Source of the DNA: Hylemonella gracilis
GTDB lineage: Bacteria; Pseudomonadota; Gammaproteobacteria; Burkholderiales; Burkholderiaceae_C
Length of the DNA stretch: 64,000 bases
Assembly: GCF_004328645.1 (NCBI RefSeq)
Contig: NZ_CP031395.1
Coordinates: 707,501-771,500 of the forward strand
Direction: 5' to 3'
The notes beneath the pieces were generated by a model. It was not told the origin of the DNA. It worked only from the letters and a program-made list of their open reading frames with translations, and did not search any database. This document shows, in pieces, positions 53,786-63,511 of this stretch (its first letter is position 1; every line of letters begins with the position of its first letter). The position numbers and the translations under genes are program-made.

Positions 53786-56689
53786 TCAGCTGAGGTGCTT
53801 GCCCACCAGGCCGGTGATCTCGAACATCGTCACCCGGTCCTTGCCGAAGACGGGCTGCAGCTTGGCATCTGCCAGCACGCTGCGTTTGTCCTTGGGATCC
53901 TGCAAGCCCTGCGCCTTGATGTAGTCCCAGATCTTCTTGATGACTTGGGTGCGCGCCACGGGTTCGTTGCCGATCACGGCCGCGAGTTCGGCACTGGGCG
54001 TCAGGCCAGCAGCCGGTTTCCTGGTGCTTGATTTCTTGGCCGCTGCTTTTTTAGCCGGTGCTTTCTTGGCTGCAGCCTTGCCGGGAGCCGTCTTGGCGGC
54101 TGCGCCATTCCGGCCACCTGCGGATGCGCCAGTTTTGCGCGGGAATTTCGAGGGTTCGAACTCGAATGCCACCTTGCCTTCCTCCGCGTTCCAGGCCAGG
54201 TAGGCCTTGAAGGGCCGGCGCGTGCGCATGGAGACAAATTTGTCCAGTAGATCGGTCTTGCCCGTGGCGAGCAGCTTCATCATCTGTTCGCGCTCGACGG
54301 GCTGCTGCAGGATGATCTGACCGCTCTTGAAGTCACAGCTCGGCGTGGCTTGCGCTTGCGTGGGCACGGATTTTTCGCAGACGTAATTCTTGCCATGCTC
54401 GTAAATGGCGCCGCCGCACTTCGGACAGGCGCCCAGCGATTCCCGGCCGGAGAAGTCCACCAGCTCGCCGGTTTCGGACTCGTCCTCATTGCCGAAGTCG
54501 AATTCCAGCTTCCAGTTCTTTTCTTCCTCGTTGTAGACCAGCGCGATCTCGGCGGTGAAGGGCCAGCCCGCCTTGGAGCGAAATCCCTCCAGCGGGCCGA
54601 TGCGCTTGTCGCGCAGGAACTGTTCCACCTCGGCCAGTTCAAAGGCGCGGCCGGCGGGCATCTTGGTGAAGGAGAAGCCGCAGGCATCCTCGCCCGTGCC
54701 CTTCTTGCCCACGCAGGCGTAGCGGCGGTAGTTCTCCTTGACCACGCCGCCGCAGTTCGGGCAGGGCGTGGCCAGGGTGGCGTAGTCGCCGGGCACGGTG
54801 TCGCGGTCGTATTCCTTGGCCTTCTTGACGATGTGTTCCGTCATGGCCGCGATCTCGCGCATGAAGGCCTCGCGCGTGAGCTGCCCGCGTTCCATCTGCG
54901 ACAGCTTGTACTCCCATTCGCCCGTCAGCGCGGGTTTGGAGAGCTCTTCCACCCCCAGGCCGCGCAGCAAGGTCATCAACTGGAAAGCCTTGGCGGTCGG
55001 GATCAGTTCCCGGCCCTCGCGCAGCATGTACTTCTCGGTCAACAGCCCTTCGATGATGGCGGCGCGCGTGGCCGGCGTGCCCAGGCCCTTTTCGCTCATG
55101 GCCTCGCGCAGATCGTCGTCTTCCACCATCTTGCCGGCGCCTTCCATGGCGCTGAGCAGCGTGGCCTCGCTGTAGCGGGCCGGTGGGCGGGTCTTGAGGC
55201 CCTTGGCGTCCGCGGTCCGGGTCTTGACTTTCTCGTCCGGTTGCACGGGGACGAGGATCTTGCTGTTTTCCTTCTCGTCACCCGTTTCCTCATCGGCTTC
55301 CTTGCCGTAGATGGCGAGCCAGCCCGGCCTGACCAGCACCTTGCCTTCGCTCTTGAAGTGATGGCTGGCGGCGATCGTGATCCGCGTGGTCACCATGTAT
55401 TCCGCGCTCGGGAAGAACACCGCCATGAACCGTCGTGCCACCAGATCGTAGAGCTTCTGTTCGGCCTCGCTCAAGCCGCTGGGTGCTTGCAGCGTGGGGA
55501 TAATGGCGAAGTGATCGCTGACTTTTGCGTTGTCGAAGATGCGTTTGCTGGGCTTGACATAACCATTCTTGAGCGCCGTGGCCGCGTGCGGCGCCAGGTG
55601 TCTGAGGCCGGAGTCGGCCAGCATGCCGAAGGTTTCCTTGGCCACGGACAGGTAGTCCTCGGGCAGGTGGCGCGAGTCGGTCCGCGGGTAGGTCAGCGCC
55701 TTGTGGCGTTCGTACAGGCTCTGCGCGATGGACAGCGTCGTCTTGGCGGAGAATCCGAACTTGCCATTGGCTTCGCGTTGCAGGCTGGTCAGGTCGAACA
55801 GCATGGGCGAGGCTTGTGTGCTGGGTTTGCTTTCCTCGGTGACCGTCGCCAGCTGCCCGCGCACGGCGTCGGCAATGGCGCGGGCTTCACCCTCGTTCCA
55901 GAGGCGATCGGCCTTCTTCTCCGCATCTTCCTCGTTCTTTTTCCACTTCGGGTCGAACCACTTGCCGGCGTAGTCACCGGCTTGCGCGCCGAAGTTGGCA
56001 TGAATTTCCCAGTAGTCGCGGCTGATGAACTTGCGGATCTGTTCCTCGCGTTCCACCACCACGGCCAGCGTGGGCGTCTGCACGCGGCCCACGGTGGTGA
56101 GGAAGAAGCCGCCGTCGCGCGAATTGAAGGCTGTCATGGCGCGCGTGCCGTTGATGCCCACCAGCCAGTCGGCTTCGCTGCGGCTGCGCGCGGCGTCGGC
56201 CAGGGGCAGCATCTGCTTGTCGCTGCGCAGCTGCTCGAAGCCGTCGCGGATGGCCTGGGGTGTCATGCTCTGCAGCCACAGGCGGGAGACCGGCTTGCCC
56301 AGCGGCTTGGCGCCGCTGGCATATTGCTCGATCAGGCGGAAGATCAATTCGCCCTCGCGCCCCGCGTCGCAGGCGTTGATCAGCTTGTCCACGTCCTTGC
56401 GCTTGGCCAGCTTGACCACGGCGTTCAGCCGCGTCTTCGTCTTGTCGACCGGCTTGAGCTCGAAATGCGGTGGAATCACGGGCAGGTGGGCGAAGCTCCA
56501 CTTGCCCCGTTTCACGTCGTATTGCTCGGGGGCCTGGATCTCCACCAGGTGTCCCACGGCGCTCGTTACCACGTACTGCTCGTTCTCGAAGTGCTCGTCG
56601 TGCTTCTCGAACTTGCCGGCCGTGGGCGTGAGGGCGCGCACGATGTCTTGCGCGACCGATGGCTTCTCAGCGATGACCAAAGTCTTCAT
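53786..56689 (-). CDS. topB: DNA topoisomerase III with C-terminal SWIB domain
   Basis: A 967-residue type IA topoisomerase. The Toprim part is LVIAEKPSVAQDIV and NACDAGREGELIFRLIEQY; the catalytic Tyr segment is LTYPRTDSRHLPED. Three zinc-type cysteine clusters follow (CPNCGG, CPKCGG and others). Residues about 885-965 after a Lys/Ala/Pro-rich linker form a SWIB/MDM2-like domain (ELAAVIGNEPVARTQVIKKIWDYIKAQGLQ through VGKHLS). Such SWIB tails are known on bacterial topoisomerases. The enzyme unlinks replication intermediates. It is divergent from a SET-domain gene. Confidence 0.95.
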   Translation of the reverse strand: MKTLVIAEKPSVAQDIVRALTPTAGKFEKHDEHFENEQYVVTSAVGHLVEIQAPEQYDVKRGKWSFAHLPVIPPHFELKPVDKTKTRLNAVVKLAKRKDVDKLINACDAGREGELIFRLIEQYASGAKPLGKPVSRLWLQSMTPQAIRDGFEQLRSDKQMLPLADAARSRSEADWLVGINGTRAMTAFNSRDGGFFLTTVGRVQTPTLAVVVEREEQIRKFISRDYWEIHANFGAQAGDYAGKWFDPKWKKNEEDAEKKADRLWNEGEARAIADAVRGQLATVTEESKPSTQASPMLFDLTSLQREANGKFGFSAKTTLSIAQSLYERHKALTYPRTDSRHLPEDYLSVAKETFGMLADSGLRHLAPHAATALKNGYVKPSKRIFDNAKVSDHFAIIPTLQAPSGLSEAEQKLYDLVARRFMAVFFPSAEYMVTTRITIAASHHFKSEGKVLVRPGWLAIYGKEADEETGDEKENSKILVPVQPDEKVKTRTADAKGLKTRPPARYSEATLLSAMEGAGKMVEDDDLREAMSEKGLGTPATRAAIIEGLLTEKYMLREGRELIPTAKAFQLMTLLRGLGVEELSKPALTGEWEYKLSQMERGQLTREAFMREIAAMTEHIVKKAKEYDRDTVPGDYATLATPCPNCGGVVKENYRRYACVGKKGTGEDACGFSFTKMPAGRAFELAEVEQFLRDKRIGPLEGFRSKAGWPFTAEIALVYNEEEKNWKLEFDFGNEDESETGELVDFSGRESLGACPKCGGAIYEHGKNYVCEKSVPTQAQATPSCDFKSGQIILQQPVEREQMMKLLATGKTDLLDKFVSMRTRRPFKAYLAWNAEEGKVAFEFEPSKFPRKTGASAGGRNGAAAKTAPGKAAAKKAPAKKAAAKKSSTRKPAAGLTPSAELAAVIGNEPVARTQVIKKIWDYIKAQGLQDPKDKRSVLADAKLQPVFGKDRVTMFEITGLVGKHLS

Positions 56690-56706
56690 GAATACAATCC
56701 CTGTCT

Positions 56707-56761
56707 CGCGCGCACGCCTACACGCGTGTGCGCACGCTTACGCGGGCACGCCCGCGCGCGC
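56707..56761. other. GC-rich alternating purine-pyrimidine stretch
   Basis: Between the topB start (56689) and the SET gene start (56795) the DNA alternates purine and pyrimidine for long runs (56707-56717, 56719-56737, 56739-56744, 56753-56761). Such sequences can adopt Z-form under negative supercoiling. It probably holds part of the divergent promoters, but no clear -10 could be assigned. Confidence 0.5.
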
Positions 56762-56794
56762 CCATACGAGTTCACCTTACCAAAAAATCCCGCC

Positions 56795-57271
56795 GTGTCC
56801 AAACCCTCTGCTTCATCTTCTTCCGCCGGTCGTCGTATCCAGGTGCGGCGCTCCGGCGTCCACGGCAAGGGCGTGTTCGCCCTGCAGGACATTGCCAGGG
56901 GCGAGATGATCATTGAATACGTGGGCGAGATCATCAACTGGAAAGAGGCCTTGCGTCGTCACCCGCACGATCCCAAGGACCCGAACCATACCTTTTACTT
57001 CCACGTTGACGAAGACCACGTGATCGACGCCAAGGTGGGGGGCAACGCCTCGCGCTGGATCAACCATTCCTGCAACCCGAATTGCGAGGCGGACGAGACC
57101 GACGAAGGCCGCGTCTTCATCAAGGCGCTGCGCAAGATCAAGGCCGGCGAGGAACTGAACTACGACTACGGCCTCATCATCGACGAACCCTACACGAAGA
57201 AGCTCAAGGCCGAATACCCTTGCTGGTGTGGTAACAAGAATTGTCGGGGCACTTTGCTCGCGCCGAAATGA
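56795..57271 (+). CDS. SET-domain lysine methyltransferase
   Basis: A 158-residue protein consisting almost only of a SET domain: QVRRSGVHGKGVFALQDI, RWINHSCNPNCEAD and ELNYDYG are the SAM and catalytic motifs, and CWCGNKNCRGTLL is a post-SET-like zinc site. The only start in frame is a GTG at 56795. Its targets in bacteria are unknown; protein-lysine methylation is expected. The stop overlaps birA (ATGA). It is divergent from topB. Confidence 0.93.
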   Translation: MSKPSASSSSAGRRIQVRRSGVHGKGVFALQDIARGEMIIEYVGEIINWKEALRRHPHDPKDPNHTFYFHVDEDHVIDAKVGGNASRWINHSCNPNCEADETDEGRVFIKALRKIKAGEELNYDYGLIIDEPYTKKLKAEYPCWCGNKNCRGTLLAPK

Positions 57272-58032
57272 CGCTGCGCTGGCCCGCCGAGGCGATCTGG
57301 GAATCGCTGGCCCCGCACTTCCCCGGGTTCACGGTCGAAGTGCTGCCCGAGGTGGATTCCAGCAACGCCGAGCTGATGCGCCGTGCCAAGGCCGGGCAGG
57401 CAGAACCCGTGCTGCTGGTGGCCGAGCGCCAGACGGCGGGGCGAGGCCGCCTTGGGCGGGCCTGGAACAGTGGCGCGCAGCCCGGTGATCTGCTGATGTT
57501 CTCCCTGGGCCTGCCTTTGCAGATGACCGACTGGTCCGGTCTGTCGCTGGCGGTGGGCCTGTCGCTGGCGCAGGGCTTGCACCCCAGCGTGCAGCTCAAG
57601 TGGCCCAATGACCTCTGGCGCCAGGACCGCAAGCTGGCCGGCGTGTTGATCGAGGCGCTGGATCTGCGGTATGCCGTGATCGGCGTGGGCCTGAACATCA
57701 ATGCCGCCGTTGCCCAGGGAGCGGATGGCATGAACACGCAGCCCGCCTGGGCGCAGGAGTTCGACCCGGCCTTGGACGCACCGGCTGCGTTGTTGCGCCT
57801 GGCGGCACCTCTGGCGCATGCGGTGCTGCGGTTCCAGGACCAGGGTTTCGCGCCGGTGCGCGTGGCCTGGCAGGCGCGCGACGCGCTGGCGGGGCGCGCG
57901 GTGCGGCTGAGCGATGGCATGGAGGGGCTGGCTCAGGGCGTGGACGAGCGCGGGGCGCTGCTGGTGCATACTGCCGACGGCATGAAAAGAATCGACTCCG
58001 CCGAAGTCAGCGTGCGCCCGATGAGGGCCTGA
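57268..58032 (+). CDS. birA: Biotin-[acetyl-CoA-carboxylase] ligase BirA
   Basis: A 254-residue biotin protein ligase. The catalytic loop is QTAGRGRLGRAW, and WPNDLWRQDRKLAGVLIEAL and IGVGLNIN are conserved. It lacks the N-terminal helix-turn-helix of E. coli BirA, so it is a ligase only. It overlaps the SET gene stop by four bases. coaX, a frequent neighbour, is not here. Confidence 0.93.
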   Translation: MTLRWPAEAIWESLAPHFPGFTVEVLPEVDSSNAELMRRAKAGQAEPVLLVAERQTAGRGRLGRAWNSGAQPGDLLMFSLGLPLQMTDWSGLSLAVGLSLAQGLHPSVQLKWPNDLWRQDRKLAGVLIEALDLRYAVIGVGLNINAAVAQGADGMNTQPAWAQEFDPALDAPAALLRLAAPLAHAVLRFQDQGFAPVRVAWQARDALAGRAVRLSDGMEGLAQGVDERGALLVHTADGMKRIDSAEVSVRPMRA

Positions 58033-58084
58033 GATCGGCTCCGCAGGTCCTATTTCCGTCCCCTCTTACCCGTCCTTCGTCCGC

Positions 58085-58810
58085 ATGCTGCGCATCGTCG
58101 CCCTGTTGCTGATTTTGTTGAACGCCAGCTACTTTGCCTGGTCGCAAGGACTGTTGCGTGCTTATGGCTGGGCGCCAGCGGAGCAGCACGAGCCCGAGCG
58201 TCTCGCGCAGCAAGTCCGGCCCGAGGCCATCCGCATCCTGTCGGCGCCCGCCCTTCCCGCCGCCGTGCCCTCGGTGGCCGCAGCGGCGACTCCGGCGCCC
58301 GTGGCCACGGAAGAGTCCCTGGGCCGCGCGACCGCGCAATGCTGGCAGGCCGGTCCATGGGACGTGACGCAGCCCGCGCAGCTCGAGGCGCTGCGTCGCC
58401 AGTTGGGCCAGTCCCTCTCGGCGGGAAGTTGGACGCTGGATGTGCGCGTCACGGCACCCGCGCGCTGGATCATCTACATGGGGCGTTATGCCAACGCGAC
58501 GGAGCTGGACCGCAAGCGTGCGCAGCTTTCACCCCGCACCCGCCGTGCCCTGCAGACGCTGGACAATCCCGAATTGCAGCCGGGCCTCTCGCTGGCGCGT
58601 TTCGAGACACAGGCCAAGGCCGAGGGCGAGCTGGACGCCATGCAGAAACGCGGCCTGCGCTCGGCGCGGGTGGTGCAGGAATGGCCCGAGCGTCGGCAAG
58701 CCTCGGTGCGCGTTCAGGCCGCGGACGCGGCCCAGGCAGCCACCGCGCAAGCCGCCTTGCAAGCCTTGCCTGCGATCAACGGCAAGGCTCCCTCGGCCTG
58801 CGCACCTTGA
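58085..58810 (+). CDS. Membrane-anchored SPOR-like protein
   Basis: A 241-residue protein with one N-terminal membrane helix (LRIVALLLILLNASYFAWSQ) and an Ala/Pro-rich linker, then a C-terminal domain. The segment RWIIYMGRYANATELDRKRAQL resembles the SPOR fold that binds denuded glycan at the septum, but the match is partial. It follows birA by 52 bases. In Comamonadaceae such a gene commonly follows birA or coaX. The function is inferred. Confidence 0.7.
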   Translation: MLRIVALLLILLNASYFAWSQGLLRAYGWAPAEQHEPERLAQQVRPEAIRILSAPALPAAVPSVAAAATPAPVATEESLGRATAQCWQAGPWDVTQPAQLEALRRQLGQSLSAGSWTLDVRVTAPARWIIYMGRYANATELDRKRAQLSPRTRRALQTLDNPELQPGLSLARFETQAKAEGELDAMQKRGLRSARVVQEWPERRQASVRVQAADAAQAATAQAALQALPAINGKAPSACAP

Positions 58811-58840
58811 GCCACGCCCTGAGGGGCGCGTGCGGCGCCT

Positions 58841-60364
58841 TCAGGACGCCAAGGACTTGCGCACCGCAAAACGCACTGTGAAACGGGCGCCGGGGGAATG
58901 CTGGCCGGGGTGCAGGTCCTCGACCTCGATGCGGGCCTGGTGCTGCCGGGCGATCTCCTGCGCGATGGACAGTCCCAGGCCCGAACCATCCGCCTGCGTG
59001 CCCAAGGCACGGTAGAAGGGCTGGAAGATCAGTCCGCGCTCCGCTTCGGGCACGCCAGGGCCCGAGTCCTCGACTTGCAGCAGCAGCACCTGGCCAAAAG
59101 GGTCGGACAGCACACGGGCCGTGATGACGCCCGGACGTTCCGGGGTGCTGGGCGTGTACTTGATGGCGTTGTCCAGCAGATTACGCACCAGCTCTTTCAG
59201 CAGCGTCGGATTGCCGTCGAGTTGCGCGATCGGCGTGCCGGGGACGGGGCCGTCGTAACCGATGTCCAAGTGTTTTTCCAGGGCCAGGGGCACGACTTCG
59301 CGCAGGGTGTCCATGGTGATCTGGGCCAGGTCGCAGGGTTGCTGCGCCAGGGCCGCACCGCTGCCTTCAGCGCGGGCCAGGGCCAGCAACTGGTTGACGG
59401 TGTGGGTGGCGTTGGTGCTGGCGCGCACGATCTGTTGCAGCGACTGGCGCAGGTTCTCGGTGCTGGCGTCATGGCGCTGGGCCAGATCGGCCTGCATGCG
59501 CAGGCCGGCCAGCGGGGTCTTGAGCTGGTGAGCGGCGTCGGCCAGGAAGCGTTTCTGGGCGGCGATCGATTCCGTGAGCCGCGTCAGCAGCTCGTTCATC
59601 GACGTCACCAGCGGTGCCACTTCCAGGGGCACGGCGCGTGTCTCCAGTGGGCTCAGGTCGTCGGGCGCGCGCGCGCGGATGTTGCCGGCCAGATGGTCCA
59701 GCGGTCGGATGGCCTGCGCCAGCGCGAGCCAGACCAGCAGCACGGCCAGGGGCAGGATGGCAAATTGCGGGAGCATCACGCTCTTGATGATTTCCGCCGC
59801 CAGCTGCGAGCGCTTGTCCAGGGTCTCGGCCACCTGGACCAGGGCCAGTGGTGAACCTGCCGCGGGGGCACCATCGCTGAAAGGCATGGGTGCGAGCGCG
59901 ATCCACAGGTAGGCGATGCGCACGGGTGTGCCTTCGAACTCGTCGTTGTGCAACTGCACCACGCCTGGCTCCAGGCCCGGGCGGGCGATGCCTTCGTGGC
60001 TTTCAAGGGGCGGCGGTGGCGGGAAGTCCGGGTCACCGGAGAGAAACTCTCCCTGGGCGCCCAGCACCTGGAAGTGCAGGGTGTCGGTAGCATCCGCGTG
60101 CAGCAGCGTGCGCGCAGGCATGGGGGGATCGAAGCGGGTGTTGCCCCGGGGGCCCGGGCTCTGGAGCTTCAGGTGCTGCGCCAGTGCACGGACCTGAAGC
60201 TCCAGGGCATGGTCGAAAGGTCGACCCGCGATGTTCTGGGCCACCAACCAGGTGAGGATGAGGCTGACAGGCCAGAGGATGAGCAGGGGGGTCAGCATCC
60301 AGTCCAGGATTTCCCCGAACAGCGAACGTTGTTCCCGTTGGAAGAGCTTTCTGCCGAACGGCAT
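58841..60364 (-). CDS. Sensor histidine kinase, TctE-like
   Basis: A 507-residue membrane kinase. Two membrane helices (about 25-45 and 185-210) flank a periplasmic domain; a HAMP-like linker follows, then the H box FLADAAHQLKTPLAG, an N box ELVRNLLDNAIKYTP, G1 DSGPGV and G2 GSGLGLSIAQEIA. It probably phosphorylates the regulator 27 bases upstream in the same operon. The signal is unknown; TctE homologues sense citrate or related acids. Confidence 0.92.
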   Translation of the reverse strand: MPFGRKLFQREQRSLFGEILDWMLTPLLILWPVSLILTWLVAQNIAGRPFDHALELQVRALAQHLKLQSPGPRGNTRFDPPMPARTLLHADATDTLHFQVLGAQGEFLSGDPDFPPPPPLESHEGIARPGLEPGVVQLHNDEFEGTPVRIAYLWIALAPMPFSDGAPAAGSPLALVQVAETLDKRSQLAAEIIKSVMLPQFAILPLAVLLVWLALAQAIRPLDHLAGNIRARAPDDLSPLETRAVPLEVAPLVTSMNELLTRLTESIAAQKRFLADAAHQLKTPLAGLRMQADLAQRHDASTENLRQSLQQIVRASTNATHTVNQLLALARAEGSGAALAQQPCDLAQITMDTLREVVPLALEKHLDIGYDGPVPGTPIAQLDGNPTLLKELVRNLLDNAIKYTPSTPERPGVITARVLSDPFGQVLLLQVEDSGPGVPEAERGLIFQPFYRALGTQADGSGLGLSIAQEIARQHQARIEVEDLHPGQHSPGARFTVRFAVRKSLAS

Positions 60365-60391
60365 GGAAAGGTGGGGTGGTTCTGCCGTGTT

Positions 60392-61111
<720 letters not shown>

Positions 61112-61245
61112 GCATGTGTCTCCGTGCAGTGCACCGCCTTACGGGGGCGGCCTGCGTCATGTCTGGGCTGATTTTAGGCGGGATGCCGCGCAAGCCCATG
61201 CACTCGGTCAGGCGCGGTGCATGGGGCCAGGGCCGTCGCGGCGGG

Positions 61246-61764
61246 CTAGCTGCCTGCGTAGGCTTCCAAGCCCAGCGCGATCACGGTGGCCACTTCCTCG
61301 CCCACGGCGTGCCGCAGCTCGGCCTCAGCCTGGCGCACGGCCCGCTGGAAACCACCGAGCCAGGCCAGGCCGGCGGGTGTGAAGCGCACCTGCTTGGCGC
61401 GGCCGTCGTGCGCATCGGCCTCTCGTGTCACCAGGCCCCAGGCCACGCATTGGTCCACCAGCTTGCCCATGGCCTGTTTGCTCATGCCGGCGGCGTCGGC
61501 CAGATCCTGCAGCCGCGAGCCCGTCACGGCCAGGTGCCGGGTGATGTGGATGTGCGCGGCGCTGACCTGCCCGCGTGCCGCCAGATGGGACAGGGCCAGG
61601 GGGACCTCGGCGTCATGTGCCATCAGTGCCTGCACACGGGTGTCGAAACGGCGCATGGCATGGCCCAGGAGGCGGCCCAGGTGGGTCTGGCGCCACCCGT
61701 CGTCGTTCGGGATGCTTGTCAGGGGGGTGACGGCGTCGGGCAGCATGCTCAAATGGTAAGCCAA
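61246..61764 (-). CDS. MarR-family transcriptional regulator
   Basis: A protein of about 166-172 residues with a winged helix: SRLQDLADAAGMSKQAMGKLVDQC is the recognition helix and READAHDGRAKQVRFT the wing. The starts at 61764 and 61746 are both possible. It is divergent from recA with 112 bases between. The ligand and targets are unknown; autoregulation from this spacer is plausible. Confidence 0.9.
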   Translation of the reverse strand: MAYHLSMLPDAVTPLTSIPNDDGWRQTHLGRLLGHAMRRFDTRVQALMAHDAEVPLALSHLAARGQVSAAHIHITRHLAVTGSRLQDLADAAGMSKQAMGKLVDQCVAWGLVTREADAHDGRAKQVRFTPAGLAWLGGFQRAVRQAEAELRHAVGEEVATVIALGLEAYAGS

Positions 61765-61781
61765 AATGACTAAAAAATGGC

Positions 61782-61810
61782 TTTACGGCAAAATACTCGG
61801 CTGATAGAGT
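61782..61810 (+). promoter_or_regulatory. Candidate recA promoter
   Basis: TTTACG (61782-61787) and TAGAGT (61805-61810) lie 17 bases apart, with a LexA-like box immediately after the -10. Both hexamers are weak. Confidence 0.5.
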
Positions 61811-61811
61811 G

Positions 61812-61827
61812 CTGTTCAAGTATCCAG
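61812..61827. promoter_or_regulatory. LexA-like box upstream of recA
   Basis: CTGTTCAAGTATCCAG fits the CTGT-N8-ACAG pattern with one mismatch (C for A in the right half). It overlaps the likely recA transcription start, a classic SOS position. The rest of the 61765-61876 spacer shows nothing else clear. Confidence 0.7.
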
Positions 61828-61876
61828 CCTGTTTGAAATGTCAGGTGCTCAATCCCAACCCCTCAAAGGAAAAACC

Positions 61877-62944
61877 ATGGACGCCGCCGTCAAGAACGCC
61901 AACAGCGAAAAAGCCAAAGCCCTGCAGGCCGCCCTGGCCCAGATCGAGAAACAGTTCGGCAAGGGCACCATCATGCGTCTGGGTGAGGGCGAGAAGATCG
62001 AGGACATCCAGGTCGTCTCCACCGGCAGTCTGGGCTTGGACATCGCCCTGGGCGTCGGCGGTTTGCCGCGTGGCCGCGTGATCGAAATCTATGGCCCGGA
62101 ATCGTCAGGCAAAACCACGCTGACCCTGCAGGTCATCGCCGAAATGCAGAAAATGGACGGCACCTGTGCGTTCGTTGATGCCGAACACGCCCTGGACACC
62201 CAGTACGCGCAGAAGCTGGGCGTGAATTTGCAGGATTTGCTCATCAGCCAGCCGGACACAGGCGAGCAGGCACTGGAAATCGTGGACAGCCTCGTGCGCT
62301 CCGGTGCGGTGGACCTGATCGTGATTGACTCGGTGGCCGCGCTCACGCCCAAGGCCGAAATCGAAGGTGAAATGGGCGACAGCCTCCCCGGTCTGCAAGC
62401 GCGCCTGATGAGCCAGGCCCTGCGCAAGCTGACGGCCACCATCAAGAAGACCAACACCACCGTCATCTTCATCAACCAGATCCGCATGAAGATCGGCGTG
62501 ATGTTCGGCAGCCCCGAAACGACGACCGGCGGCAATGCGCTCAAGTTCTACGCCTCGGTGCGCCTGGACATCCGCCGCACCGGCACCATCAAGAAGGGGG
62601 AGGAAGCCATCGGCAACGAAACCAAGGTCAAAGTGGTGAAGAACAAGGTCAGCCCACCCTTCAAGAGCGCTGAATTCGACATCCTGTTCGGTGAAGGGGT
62701 CAGCCGCGAGGGCGAAGTGATTGATATGGGGGTGACCGCTCACATCATCGACAAGTCAGGTGCTTGGTACGCCTATAACGGTGAAAAAATCGGCCAAGGC
62801 CGTGACAACGCCCGTGAATTCCTGCGTGAGAACCCGGAATTGGCTTTGGAAATCGAGAACAAGGTGCGTGAATCCCTGGGCATTCCGCTGCGCGGCGAGG
62901 ATGTGTCCGTAGCGGTTGCGGGACCCGGTGACGCGCAAGCCTGA
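61877..62944 (+). CDS. recA: Recombinase RecA
   Basis: A 355-residue DNA strand exchange protein and SOS coprotease. Walker A is GPESSGKTT, the Walker B region [14 protein letters not shown]2 loop [14 protein letters not shown]; the start [16 protein letters not shown] matches the family. recX follows after a 25-base gap. Confidence 0.99.
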   Translation: MDAAVKNANSEKAKALQAALAQIEKQFGKGTIMRLGEGEKIEDIQVVSTGSLGLDIALGVGGLPRGRVIEIYGPESSGKTTLTLQVIAEMQKMDGTCAFVDAEHALDTQYAQKLGVNLQDLLISQPDTGEQALEIVDSLVRSGAVDLIVIDSVAALTPKAEIEGEMGDSLPGLQARLMSQALRKLTATIKKTNTTVIFINQIRMKIGVMFGSPETTTGGNALKFYASVRLDIRRTGTIKKGEEAIGNETKVKVVKNKVSPPFKSAEFDILFGEGVSREGEVIDMGVTAHIIDKSGAWYAYNGEKIGQGRDNAREFLRENPELALEIENKVRESLGIPLRGEDVSVAVAGPGDAQA

Positions 62945-62969
62945 AGCAGTCTCCGCATCGGCCGCCGAC

Positions 62970-63479
62970 ATGCCTGACCGATCCGAAGGCGAAGGCCAGG
63001 GGCGCAATCGCAAACTGGCTTTTCAACCCAGCCTGAAAGGTCGGGCGCTGCGCCTGCTGAGCCAGCGGGAACACACCCGGCGCGAACTGGAGCGCAAGCT
63101 CGCGCGCTTCGAGGAGGCGCCCGGGACCCTGGCCCAGGCCTTGGACGAGTTGCAGGCCCGGGGTTTGTTGGACGAACGCCGGGCGGCCGAATCACTGGCG
63201 CATCGCCGCGCCAGCCACCTGGGCGTGGCGCGCTTGCGGCAGGAGATGCAGGACAAGGGGCTGGACCGCGAACTGATCACCCAGACCTTGGCCAGCCTGC
63301 AGGACAGCGAGGAAATACGCGCCCGACAGGTCTGGCAGCGGCGTTTCGACGCCGCGCCCGTGGAGGCCAAGGAGCGCGCCCGGCAAGTCCGGTTTCTGCT
63401 GGCGCGCGGATTTTCCGGCGACGTGGTGCGTCGTGTGCTGGACGGCAAGGGCCTGGGCCTCGACGGCGAGGACGCTTGA
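62970..63479 (+). CDS. recX: RecA regulatory protein RecX
   Basis: A protein of about 169 residues with the three-helix repeat of RecX: LRLLSQREHTRRELERKL, ARGLLDERRAAESLAHRRA and GVARLRQEMQDKGL and RARQVRFLLARGFSGDVVRRVL. It modulates RecA filament growth. The start at 62970 (MPDRSEGEG) is chosen from the nearest ATG; the open frame begins inside recA at a TTG at 62916. It is downstream of recA in the same direction. Confidence 0.93.
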   Translation: MPDRSEGEGQGRNRKLAFQPSLKGRALRLLSQREHTRRELERKLARFEEAPGTLAQALDELQARGLLDERRAAESLAHRRASHLGVARLRQEMQDKGLDRELITQTLASLQDSEEIRARQVWQRRFDAAPVEAKERARQVRFLLARGFSGDVVRRVLDGKGLGLDGEDA

Positions 63480-63511
63480 AGCCTTGAAGTGCGGCCCTGG
63501 GCCTCGGGGTT

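Noticed and set aside
53779..53798. Hairpin at the convergent ends of the transglycosylase and topB
   Set aside because: Short 7-bp stem overlapping the topB stop and no T run, so not called a terminator.
54350..56794. Long plus-strand frame antisense to topB leading into the SET gene
   Set aside because: Only the part from 56795 is real; the rest is a shadow of topB and there is no evidence for a giant SET protein.
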